Of a stretch of DNA of 64,000 bases, positions 49,997-60,295 are shown in pieces. Both the position numbers and the translations under genes were made by a program. The notes under the pieces were generated by a model that worked only from the letters and a program-made list of their open reading frames with translations, did no database searches and was not told where the DNA came from. This stretch comes from Botryosphaeria dothidea (lineage: Eukaryota > Ascomycota > Dothideomycetes > Botryosphaeriales > Botryosphaeriaceae), in assembly GCA_011503125.2 (NCBI GenBank), contig WWBZ02000022.1, positions 1,488,001 to 1,552,000 on the forward strand, in the 5' to 3' direction. How positions within the stretch are numbered: position 1 is the stretch's first letter; every line of letters begins with the position of its first letter.

Positions 49997-51259
49997 CTAC
50001 CATGTAATCACAGCCTTGACCGTATGGCCAGAATGCATGTCGTCAACAGCCTTCTGCCAGTCCTCTGCCTTGTAATACTTGACCAGCTTATCCACCGGGA
50101 ACCGGCCCTTCCTATACCACTCGATCATCTGCGGTACGTACTTGGCAGGCACGACGTCACCCTCGACAGCGCCGATATACTGCTTGCCCGCGACCATGAA
50201 GGGGAAAATGTGAATGTCGAGCTTGGCGTCGAACGGCGTGGAGCCGACCTGCACGAGCTTGCCCTTCAACCGCGTAAACTCCATAGCGTTCTGAATCAGC
50301 GGCAAGTAGCCAGTCGTGTCGATGGTCACGGAGGTGCCGTAGCCGTCTGTCACCTCCTGCACGGCGGAGATGACGGCGCTGGGCTCGCTGAGGTTGGACG
50401 TGTTGATGAAGTGCGTGGCACCCAGTTCTCTGGCGATGGCCTCGCGGTCGCCCATCTTGTCGATGCCAATGATTGTCTTGCAGCCCCGGAGTTTTGCGGC
50501 CTGTTCCCGATTGTCAGTGACGGTTGCCTCCACAGAGCAAGGTTAGTGTTGCGCACCATGATCGCGCTCAGACCGACTCCGCCCAAACCCAAAATCGCAA
50601 CCGTGTCCTGTGGGCCTGCCTGCGCGACGTTGATGACGGTCCCGCTTCCTGTCTGGATGCCGCACCCAAGCGGCGAGAAAAGCTTGAGCTCCTCATCGCT
50701 GATCAGGCCCTTCACGTTGACCACAGACGTCGATTGCACGATCGTCCTGCTGGCGAAGCTTGACTGGCCGAAGAAGCTGCCCGAGAGATCTGGCGCATCC
50801 GATTCCTCGGAGGTGGAGGAGTGGAAGCAGTTGCAGCCGCCGAAGTTGAGCTCGCCGAAGCGGACGCAATGGCCGGGGTGGCCTGCTTGGCAGATCTGGC
50901 ACGAGTCGCAGTAGGTAAAAGAGAGTAGGACGGGGTCGCCAGCCGCAGCTACCGAAACATTCTTGCCAACTTTCTCTACATATCCGGCGCCTATCATTGG
51001 TGCTGGTCAATCTCGTTGTCCCGCCAGAGTGGCGTCTGAGCCAGGGGTAGAACCCACCCTCGTGCCCCTTGATTGAAGGATAGGTGACAAAAGGACCCTC
51101 TTTCAAGCCGGCGAAGAGGATGTCGGTGTGACAGATACCAGAGGCAACGATCCGCACCAGTAGCTCGTCATCGCCGACGTCTCTCACTTTCACGTCTTCC
51201 ATCTTCCATCCACCGTCGTTGAGAGGGCCGCGCGAGACAATTGCTCGTGCTGCGGGCAT
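49997..51259 (-). CDS. Zinc-dependent alcohol dehydrogenase (aryl-alcohol type)
   Basis: NAD(P)-dependent medium-chain dehydrogenase of 379 residues. Exons 51259-51058, 50990-50557 and 50500-49997. Catalytic-zinc ligands are seen in GICHTD (Cys) and KGHEGAGYVEKVG (His-Glu, rebuilt by splicing). The structural-zinc loop is CDSCQICQAGHPGHC (four Cys in the classical spacing). The dinucleotide site is VAILGLGGVGLSAIM, followed after the intron by AAKLRGCKTIIGIDK, the Asp that selects NAD. The full-length pattern (TGSGTVINVAQAGP, CGIQTGSGT) is that of aryl-alcohol/benzyl-alcohol and related dehydrogenases. Length is normal. Substrate is not deducible; no other aromatic-degradation gene is adjacent. 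Confidence 0.93.
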
Positions 51260-52448
51260 CTTAGCAGTTTCAACGGTAAGAAAAGAAATAGATTAACAAG
51301 AGGAGGTCCAATCCGAGCAAATGGTAGCACAAAGTTTGACCTTCACATAGACTGACATGAACCAGTAACTTTTATACCCCAGAGTGGCAGATGCACAGAA
51401 TGCATAGGTGCGGGGCAGCCTGGTGGGGGATCTGCGCGGGGATCGGGTATCCTGGGGCCTGGGGCCTGGGGCCTGGGGCCCACGAGGGGAAAGGCGTCCG
51501 TGCTCCCTTGTTCTTCCAGCCAAGGAGGACCGTCTTGCTCTATCGTGGGGCGTTCAATGAATGGTTAGAGCCATCAACCCGGTGCCTCCTAGATTTCTCC
51601 TCTTTCCACTGGTATACGGCAGTCTTTGTCGTTATGCTTTGAATCGATGCAATCTTCAACAAACAGGATAGGACACACGACGATCACCTTCTCAGTGGGT
51701 ACGAACGACGCAATGCCATGCGCCAGAAGTACCGCAGAGCTCCGAAGCTAGCGTGGCTAGCTTACCACGACGACTATGATTGGACAGCCCCGGCGTCTGC
51801 CGCACCACTATCCGGAACCGAGGATAACAGCTGTCGGATGAGGCGCTACCGGCTGTCGAATGCGGGTCGGGAGCCTTGGGAACTGTGCCAAGCGATGACA
51901 CCTCAGCTCTATCATGCTGGAGCTGTCCGCATGATGGTATTGACGACCCACCGCATGGCAAGGTGGAGAGCGCAAACGCGTGAACTGCCTCGGTTACGGC
52001 AGTGTTTCAGTCTGCGACTGGAAGCAGAGGAACAAGGTTTCCGCCGAACTGCAGTACATACAGCTGTCAGAATTACTTGACGGGGTTCGACACATCTTAA
52101 GAAATCCAAATGCCACGAGTTGGAAGATATCACGACTCCTTTTAGGTTTTCGATGCATTGCTTCTGCACTTACTACTAATTCGCCTCGAAGTTGTGCCCA
52201 ATCGCCAGGCTTCATTTGATGAGATAGCCTTTTTGCATCCCTGCAACCGCCCGTGATTCCCCTGGAAATAAGCACAACCCTTCCCCGCCCAACTTTCCAA
52301 TCCAAACTACAGTGAGAACGCCTGTGCTTTACCTATCCATTCACCTGTCATTTCTCTCTCCATCCACCACCTCGAATCCCCCCGTTTTGATGCACCTGAA
52401 ACGCACCAATCCGCATCTCTCGCTCACGACCACCCATCCGCCCCAACT
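51260..52448. other. Intergenic, no supported gene
   Basis: 1.2 kb with the dehydrogenase promoter and a short tandem repeat; short frames without domains. Confidence 0.5.
51451..51480. repeat. Four copies of a 7-bp tandem repeat (CCTGGGG)
   Basis: CCTGGGG is repeated four times head to tail, followed by CC. It lies about 190 bp upstream of the alcohol dehydrogenase start codon, so it is in that gene's promoter. No known factor is assigned. Confidence 0.9.
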
Positions 52449-53713
52449 TTAACACTGCTCATCATCCCCCCGCTCCACCTCTCCCTCCTGCTCGCCAACC
52501 GGCTCCTCCACCAACCCATCCCTCAAAAAGACATCCCTAAACCCCCTCGCCCTCTCCCACACTCCCTCCGCATCCGCCCTCCCCTCCACCCTCGCCATCA
52601 TCCTCCCCAGCGCAATCGCCATCAACTCCCCCTCCGCCCCATCGGCCTCCCTCTCCCTGCCCTCGACCTCCACCCGCGCGACGTCCGCCGCCCGCTCCGC
52701 CTCGGCCGCGCGCCGCGCGTGCCCCGCCGCCCGCTCGTCCAGCACCCGGCGCTGCAGCAACAGCGCCGAGAGCTGGGCGCGAGCGTCGCGCTCGGCGGAG
52801 CGGGCGCGCGCGGCGGTGCGGGTGGCGCAGACGAGTGTGGGGCGGGCGGCGGTGGCGAGGGCGTGCGTGGAGGTCGTGCGCGTGCGGAGGAGCGTCTGCT
52901 CGAGGGCGTCGAGGGCGGCGGCGGTGAGGTTGTCGGCGGAGGCGTCCGTGGGCGCGGGGGAGGGCCGCTGGTCGGTTGGGCGTGGGTGCTGTTGGGGGGT
53001 GCCGGTGCCGGGAGGTGTGGGCGAAGGGTTGGCGGCGGCGCTCGGAGGCGTGGGGTGGGACTTGGCTGGGGCTGGCTGGGATGCGGTCGTGGGTGGGGTT
53101 TTGCGCTTGAACGTGCCGTTGGTCATCGGTGTGGTTTGGGGGGATGGCTTGTAGATTGCTGGAGAGCTGCTGCTGGGGATAGGCGCGCTATGGCGGGGAG
53201 TGGTGGCTGCAGGCTGGCTGCTCGGAGCGTAGCTGGGCCGCTGCTGGGTGGTCATGGGCTGGCGCGCGACTGGAGTCTGAGAGGCAGTCAGTGAAGCTGA
53301 GCAAGTGGATGATTGAGCCTGTGGCCTTACCGAAGACACTTTGGGGCTGCTTCTAGAGCTGGATTCAGTCTTGATCTTGGGTGCTTGCTGCTGACGCTGT
53401 GCCAGACTAGTGAGCGAGTTCCTGTTGGGATACTGCTGCTGCTGTTGACGTTGGCTGTTACCCGGTGCTGACTGTTGATTGGTAGGCTGTATTGTATTAG
53501 CCATTCGACGGTCAGTAGACAGAAAGAGTGTTGGATATGATGCCATGGTTACTGACCCTTATGACGAAGCCGGCGGCCGCTCGTGAAAGTGCATGTGCAC
53601 CGCTTCCGCCAGTATTGCGACTAGGTGAATTATGGGTCACTGCAGGCTGATGTTGAGTAAGCAAGAGTGAGAAAATTGGTGTGCGGCCTACTTACGCGCC
53701 TGCGGCCCGTCAT
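52449..53713 (-). CDS. Gln/Pro/Ser-rich hypothetical protein with C-terminal helix
   Basis: Four-exon model: 53713-53696 (MTGRRR), 53646-53557, 53486-53331 and 53276-52449, giving 363 residues. All three introns have good GT-AG ends (GTAAGT, GTCAGT, GTAAGG), and every junction falls between codons. A simpler model starts at the ATG at 53546 and reads through. I prefer the spliced model because exon 2 (RNTGGSGAHALSRAAAGFVIR) looks protein-like and intron 2 contains CTGAC/CTAAT branch-like sites. The first 200 residues are low complexity (QRQQQQQ, SPTPPGTGTP). The last 160 are Arg/Ala/Glu-rich and predicted helical (RRVLDERAAGHARRAAEAER). No family recognised; it could be nuclear. The intron in exon 3/4 is 54 nt, in frame and may be retained. 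Confidence 0.65.
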
Positions 53714-54072
53714 GATGTAGGTGAGGGTGAAGCTTGGCGCCAGTGTGGTGAGCGGGTGAGGCTGTCGATGTAGATCAGCAGTTTGCAGCGGACGAGCTTC
53801 TGGAGTTGGATGTGGAGGGCGAGGTTGTGTGCGTTGGGAGAATTCGAGGGCCCGGAGGAAGTATAAGAAGGAGCTCAGCTGCGTGTAAGTTCCCATGCGC
53901 ACGGGGCCATTGCTTCACTTCACGTGTGAGATTTCTTGCACGATTCTGGTACTATGGACCGAGGCCATCTCTATGATTTCTACTGAAAGAATTTGAGGAT
54001 CTCGCATAGGTTCGCCTGCAGTCAAGGTAGCAGGCGCTTCCAATGACGCAAGCGCAGATCTCACCCCTCTAT
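53714..54072. other. Intergenic promoter region
   Basis: Short non-coding stretch upstream of the Q/P-rich gene and downstream of the next minus-strand gene. Confidence 0.5.
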
Positions 54073-55045
54073 CTAGAAATCATACAATTTTCTGGGCAGG
54101 GCCAATTCCGACCTTGTCTCCAGTCGTGAGGGTGGTAGGAGGTAGAGTTCGGGATGGGCGAAGCGGTGGAAGGTCCCGTGGTCCGCTACTATCGCATCTT
54201 CGACGCTCATGCGGGGATGACGGAGCGTGGATTCCACGGCTTCATACCATCTCTCTCGGATCTTTTCAATCTTGGCCTCGTAATTCTCCATCTCTTCAGT
54301 GAGCAACATCTTCTCGGTGCCCTCCCTCAGATCCTTGTCAAGGCGGTCTTCCTTCTGGTTGAGGTTCATACGTGCCTTCAGCATCGACTGCTCCTCCAGA
54401 AGAAATTTCCTTTCATAGTCTTGGGCAACCCAGGACATCACATCTATGATGCGAGTGGAAGCTTGAAGAACTGCAGGGTGCTCATTCCCGTTGATAGGTT
54501 CCTGTAGGCATCCATCCAAGAAGTCGGCATCCCTACGCAGGTCCATGACCCTCGCACTAGTATCGCGCGCTTCGTCACACTTGTCCTGGAACGTGTTGTA
54601 CTCTTCCTGCTGTTCCTTCAACTGCTCCCTGCGGCCTTCACCAATCTTATTGTAGCTGGCAATCCTGACCGAAAGCGCAGCCTCTTCTGAAATCCATTGC
54701 CGCGGGTAGAGGACCTGCATGTCAGGCTCTTTGCTGACGCCGTCGGTCGCATTGACCTTCTTGATGGCGGTCTTCAGTTCCACCTCGCTGTACTGAGTCT
54801 ATACCAATGATTTCAGTCTTACTTGGTGATCGTCATGATGTTGGTGTCCCACAAGCAAGTATTTCATCAACTTCTGTGCGCCAATCATGTCCAGGTAGGC
54901 TTGAAGGTCGTCACCAGGATCCTTAGACTCGGGATAGCTGTAGTGAGCCTCAAGTTCATCCTCGAGCTGCATATATGTCAGTATATCAGCTGGTCAGGCA
55001 TGGAAAAGTGGGTGGACTGACGTAATGACGGGCCAGGCGGCCCAT
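54073..55045 (-). CDS. Coiled-coil hypothetical protein
   Basis: Three exons, 55045-55022 (MGRLARHY), 54966-54823 and 54798-54073, join in frame to 297 residues; introns use GTCAGT and GTAAGA donors, and the second is only 24 nt, which is unusually short and may mean a wrong junction. The protein has an acidic start (LEDELEAHYSYPESKDPGDD), a QKLMKYLLVGHQHHDDHQ segment, then long heptad-rich helices (EGRREQLKEQQEEYNTFQDK; NLNQKEDRLDKDLREGTEKM; MENYEAKIEKIRERWYEAVE). It ends in a short tail rich in Leu/Pro (LYLLPPSRLE). No family recognised. The long uninterrupted last exon with consistent coiled-coil composition makes a real gene very likely. Confidence 0.72.
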
Positions 55046-55715
55046 TACCCCCTTTCAGTAGCTAGACATGGCTGTCGGTGACTTGAAATTTTTGAGCAGT
55101 GGTTATGTTCGTGTTCCAGCGGCGTTCTCGGTGGTCGTGGAGGGTCTCGCTTGGCTGCGTGCCGGCGTCCTTGCGGTCGAGGACAGTGACCAGAAGGGCG
55201 GCCACCAAGTGGAAGGTGGTGTCATCGAGAGGGAAAGTCTAGAGCAGAGGCCAGCATGCGAGTTATTTATGCCTTGATCAATTCCTTAGCGTCCCGGCTC
55301 CGATCGACGTCCACGAATGACAGCCAAGACACGTCTGCGCCAAGAACAGCGTCTGTCATTCGCGGTCACCTGCCTAGCAGCAGTATCAGTAAAAAGCATG
55401 GGGCTAATCTTCAGTTACTTGGTAATCTATCTCTGATTATATCAATTTGTCTACAGAAGCAGGCCTTCCCCTGCATCATATGTCCATCAGAAGTTCATGA
55501 ATGACCGTCAATGATATATCGCCAATTCAACTTTGCTGCTCTCGTGCAAAAGGCACAAAGCCATCACTGCAGTCAGGCTTTCATCCTGAAACCAAAACAC
55601 CTATTCCCGTCGAAACCAAAAAGATGGGATGATCAACATCCGGCAGCCGAGCTCGAAAACACGTAGCAGCCTGCCCAGAGGTTCTGAAGCAGTCTTTCTA
55701 CAATGAATAGACATC
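55046..55715. other. Intergenic, no supported gene
   Basis: Promoter of the preceding gene and 3' end of the next; no ORF supported. Confidence 0.5.
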
Positions 55716-56426
55716 CTAGATCGAATGAGCCGTAGAAATGTTGCTGGTAACTGGAGCCATCGGCTTCGGAGACGCAGAGGCTGATCTCGCTGTCTCAATA
55801 CCCTGCAACGCGGCCGATCCCTCCCGCTTCTCCTTCACGTTGGACTTCTCCCTCTTCACCACCACCTCACCACCAATTCCCTCCCGCTTCTCCTCCACCA
55901 CCTCCGCATTCTTCTCGACCAACTCCCTCCTAAACCTCCGCACCACCTCTCCCAAGGACTTTTCCGGCTCCTCCATCTCCAGAAGCAGCCCCACAACCTT
56001 CGTGATCCCCGCCTTCCTCTTCGCCACCTCGACCTCGTGCTCCACCTGCCGCTTCTTCTTCCCCACGGGGTCCAGCTCGCGATCGAGCTTGCGCTTGCGC
56101 GTAAACAGCTCGCGCATGGACGAGGCCGCCTCTTCGCGCTCCTTCTCCATGGACTTGTAGGTTCGGGTCGTCTCGCGGAGGCGGGCGGTGAGGAGGCTCA
56201 TGTGGCGCTGTTCCTGCTTCTTGGTTTCTTCGGTGGAGTGCTTGAGGGCGGTGATGCTGTCGGCGGAAGTGGGCGGAGCCGAGCTGGTGCTGTGATGCGG
56301 AGCGGTGTCAGTACCTTGGGCTACTTCTTGTTGAGGTGAGAGAAACTACCTGGAGACTGTGCCATCTGCTGTGTTGGCTCCGTTGCTGCTCGAGCTTTTA
56401 GTGCTGCCGTCGGTCTTGGTCATCAT
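55716..56426 (-). CDS. Coiled-coil hypothetical protein (paralogue of the copy at 57.1-57.9 kb)
   Basis: Exons 56426-56350 and 56289-55716 join in frame to 216 residues. The N-terminus is Ser/Thr-rich (MMTKTDGSTKSSSSNGANTA). The middle is a strongly charged coiled coil (TYKSMEKEREEAASSMRELF; KRKLDRELDPVGKKKRQVEH), then a conserved-looking segment ITKVVGLLLEMEEPEKSLGE followed by VVRRFRRELVEKN, and a Lys/Glu tail. The same order and similar motifs occur in the adjacent decayed copy, so this segment is the family core. No known domain is recognised; a nuclear or cytoskeletal role cannot be distinguished. Confidence 0.75.
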
Positions 56427-57065
56427 CGTCTCACTTCCGTTGGGTGTGGTTGGGCGGAGGAGCTATTGATTCTTGATTGGGGCGCCTGCCTGTGAGTGGT
56501 AATGTACTTGGGTCCGGTGTTGAGTATTTTGAGTTGTATGTATGACTCGATATTCAGTCTGTGGTAGGTGTCTGTCAGAAGAAGAGTTGCGCAGGTGTCG
56601 TGCAAAACTCACTTTAAGGCTGGGAATTGGATGAGACGTATTCGGATCTGTGGGGATTTCGATGCGACAATGAGGAGCTGTGTAAAAGAACTCTATCTGG
56701 TAGCGGCAGGCTCGATGGCGGAGCCGCTCTTTTCTCACTCAGTCGACCATGAGATACGGAAGAATAGAAGCACGGATAATTAAGTCGATGAGACATCCAT
56801 TACGAAATGAAAATAAATTGAAATCCTGAGCCATTTATGGCCATGCTCCTATGTCTTCTTCTGCGCCAACGGGAATGCAGTGTATATAGCCCTTTTGTAG
56901 ACTAACTTTTCCCCGTTGTGTAAATTTTGTATGCCCAAGACCCCGTTCTACGTCCCCTTTCCCCTTTTCGACCTAAGCTCACGATGCCCTTTAGCCGCAG
57001 ACTCACAATGCTGAACCTTCCCCAGAGCTTGTGCGTCACCCATGACACGAATATCGGCCACTTTC
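56427..57065. other. Intergenic between tandem paralogues
   Basis: No ORF supported; contains the promoter of the intact copy. Confidence 0.5.
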
Positions 57066-57928
57066 TCATAAGGCGCCTTCGGAAAGGTCAAGGTGAATGG
57101 TGGATGGAGATCTAGAGCGCGACTCTTGGGTGGTCTGGGGGCTGATCGTTGTGGAAGGCTGCTCCTCAACCTCTTCATCATGCTTGACCAGAGTCTCCAC
57201 ATCTTGCGATGGCTGAAGTGGCTCTAGCTTCCAGCCGAACTTGCCTGCAATTTCTCTAACGCATTGATGCGGATCATCCTGCTCCAGGATAAGAGAGATA
57301 GCCTTCGAAATGCTGCCACGCTTCTTCGCGGCTTCAAGCTGCGTGTTAAGCTCCAGGTTCTTGGTCTTCTTCAGATTCTTCCTTCTCTCTCTTCTTCGAT
57401 TCGTAGACCCTCTTCGCTTCTCACATGCGCGTTTGGACGTAGTGGAGGGTGTTATCATCATCCTTCTTCTGCCTCTCATTCACACTTCTAAGGCGCTTCA
57501 GACCGGCAGGGCCGGACTCGAGTTCACTAGCGGTAGTGCTACATCATATGGAATAAGCTTGTGTCCCACTCTCACTGAGGATTTTCATGTGTCCAAACCT
57601 TGACCTTGTCACCCATGGAGGTCTGGCTGTAGCTTTCGCCCTCATCCCCCCGAAAAAGTGCTCCTTCGCCGTCGAAGTGACTGAAGCCCGAGTTGTGGGG
57701 AGGCAATACGCCGGAGGGAGGACGGTTCTGCGTGCTATCTGTGCCCGTACGCGCAATGGAGTCTGTGCCGACCATTCTTTTGGAATTGGGTGTTGAGCGA
57801 GTAAATTCCAAAAAAGTTTTCAGGGCGAATCGCATACGAAGGTTAGCGTCTTGCAGTAGAAAGTCAGCCTGAAGAAGGACTCGATAGGAAGTTCCGAATA
57901 AAAGCGAGTGAAGAAGTACCTTTCGCAT
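57066..57928 (-). pseudogene. Decayed tandem paralogue of the coiled-coil gene
   Basis: Two broken frames together match the neighbouring gene at 55716-56426. Upstream part, after an intron ending near 57541 at the equivalent position and phase: TTASELESGPAGLKRLRSVN, RQKKDDDNTLHYVQTRM, then TGA, then EAKRVYESKKREKEESEED. This parallels SADSITALKHSTEETKKQEQ...LRETTRTYKSMEKEREEA in the intact copy. The frame then shifts, and NLELNTQLEAAKKRGSISKA followed by ISLILEQDDPHQCVREI parallels the core ITKVVGLLLEMEEPEKSLGE. So there is one nonsense codon, one frameshift and a missing block of about 20 codons. The upstream exon (57928-57572) is open but not similar. A short ATG-led frame (57479-57066) could still make a truncated 137-residue protein. 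Confidence 0.6.
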
Positions 57929-60295
57929 CAGTGTTCATATTCGGTTAACCTTCAGGCTGTTCGACAAAGGTGTTTGCTCTTTGGATGTGACTTTTTTGGG
58001 TTGGCTCGAGATTGACGAGGTAGCCTAGCTGATTGTGAGGCTCTGAACAATGATTCTGGGGGTCACCAGGGTAGCAGCAGCATCATGCTGGGTGTGTTGT
58101 GCGCAAATGGCGGTTGTTTTGCGCGGCGGAGTCTTCTGAACATTGCGGTTCCATTTTGGGAAAGAGCGGACAGCCCCGCCGATTGTGCATAGTGAGGAAC
58201 ACCGACGCCGTGAACCAACAGCAAAGCACCATCAAAACCACGAAAAGCGGCGTCCACTCTCCACTGTAAAATCCAAAAGACACTTCATGTGAGACGGTAC
58301 CGACGTAGTGAGTGTGAATATTGGACATCGTAAAGACACATTTGCGGGCTGCTCAACGAAACACTACTAATGAAGCGGCATGGCCTTCCGTGAGGAAATC
58401 GAAATCACACTTTGGATCTACAGCGGTGGTGGTTTCCATGCCTACTGCATCTGACGCCGTGAATGTGGCGGAGAACAGCGCTGAACGCGTGTCAACGCCT
58501 CAATGCCAAATCGCCAAGCCGGCTGTCACAAGAATTGAGCACAAAGGTAACACCTGGAAAGCGGGAACAATGGTATGATTCTAAGCTTGGCCGTGGTGGA
58601 GAGTTGATGGCCGCGTAACCTTTCTTGGCCTTCCTTTCCCGCCATAAGGCTGGATCTCATGATAGAAACTTCGGAGAGACAGCTTGGGGAAACAGATCGA
58701 AACAGACACGAGGGGACAAGTCAACCTTGTGGCGGAAGCCAAACAGCGGTGGCCAATTGATCAGCCTGCTGCCACGGAAGGCTGTGAGGGCACAACGCGC
58801 ACCGTGTACGCAACATGGCGCGGCTGTGTCTCCAGTGTTCGAGTTCAACGAGGACTAGAGCTTCTGCATGCATGAAGACCCAGAGACGTGGGATAGAGCT
58901 CGTATAGGGTTTGAATGTTTACCTTATTGGTGCAGGCAAGAGGCACGGGGTGACGTACGGCAGGGTGTATAGACAATAAAGATGGAGCATGGCGCCGATC
59001 ACACGCGTTTCGCACTACAGCGGGCTTTTTCGATAGGGCTGGGAGCCAATGGCCGGGCGTAGGCCGTGCAGGCGGGCGAGGCAAATCCGACCAAGGTTTG
59101 GGAGCTGCGCCCTTCGCAGGCGGGCGTCAGGCATTGGGCCAAGTTCATTGGACGAGTGCCAAGGTCGGTGACACGTTGCGGGCTGTGTACCTGCGGCACT
59201 CAGGCTGCGCTGGACTCTCTGGTCTCGCTGGGCACGACCAAGTGCCGAAACGCGGCGCCTCGGCCCCGGCTGCACAAACTGCGCCCCCCGGTCGGCAGGG
59301 CCGCCACAGCGCAACGCCTATCACAGGCCGATCAGCTCTGACCGGTATGCCCCAGGCCTTCGCTGCCTGCATCTCCCACAGCTGGCCGCAGAATGCAGCA
59401 CGGCGGCGAGGCTGAGACGCCTGCTCAGCTTAAGATGGACCCCCTCGCCACCACGGACGCGAATATCTCGCATCCGCACCGATCCTCGCTTCGCCCGTTT
59501 GCTTTTTGTTTCTATTTTGATCAGCTCCTGCCCTTTGCCAAGCGCTTCCGCGTCGGTTTAGGCCATGGTGACCATCAATTGTCGTTCGCGCGGCCTGAGC
59601 TCCACGCGTCGCGGTTTGGGGCAGCCGAGCTTAAGCGGCGGCGAAGCTCGCCGCTGCAACAGGCGCATCGCCAAGGAGATCTGCCAGAGCGATTCCGAGG
59701 GAGCCGACGTCGAGCAGCAGAGGTAAGCTATTCTTGCTGGTCCCGAAGCTACATAGCGCAGCTGACTCAACGACTCACGGCGCGCAGCCTTGCCCATGAG
59801 GTCGACGTAAAGTTTAGCTCGGACGCTTCGCATGAGGTCATGGTTCTCTTGGCCCAGGTCGCCTGCACCATTGCGCGCCTCGAACAACTGCAGCTGCAGG
59901 GCCTGACGAGACTGGAGACGCTGGCCGCAAACCTGCAACGCGCGCGGCTTGCGCTCCAGCATGTGCTGATTCAGGCGAGCCTGGAGTGGTGCGCGTGGGG
60001 TGCTCATCGCAAGCGCCAGCTCGAGCAGCGCGCCAGCTGCTTTTCCGTCTTCCCGGGCAGCGTGCGCCCGCTGAGCACGACGTGGCCTTGGACGATCAAG
60101 CCGTCGCTGGCGGTGCTCTGGGGCGTTTGCTGGCAGTTCTACGCTTCTTCTCGCAGCTTCGGTAGCACCGGGGGCGGAGGCGGCGGCGACAGCAGCAGCG
60201 GAAGCGACCCGGCATTGGCGGAGGCCGGCGCAGGGCGGACGCGGGTGCGGGCTACCCTGCTAGAGGGCCAGCTGGGGGGTGGCAAGCGCCGCACG
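57929..60295. other. Long upstream region of the C2H2 gene
   Basis: 2.4 kb, GC-rich from about 59.0 kb. A 392-codon plus-strand frame (59393-60571) with an equally open opposite strand is present; its last part is in the same frame as the start used for the C2H2 gene. An ATG in good context (GCCATGG) at 59565, followed by a possible intron 59722-59787, could provide an N-terminal extension. I cannot decide between coding extension and long leader. Confidence 0.35.
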
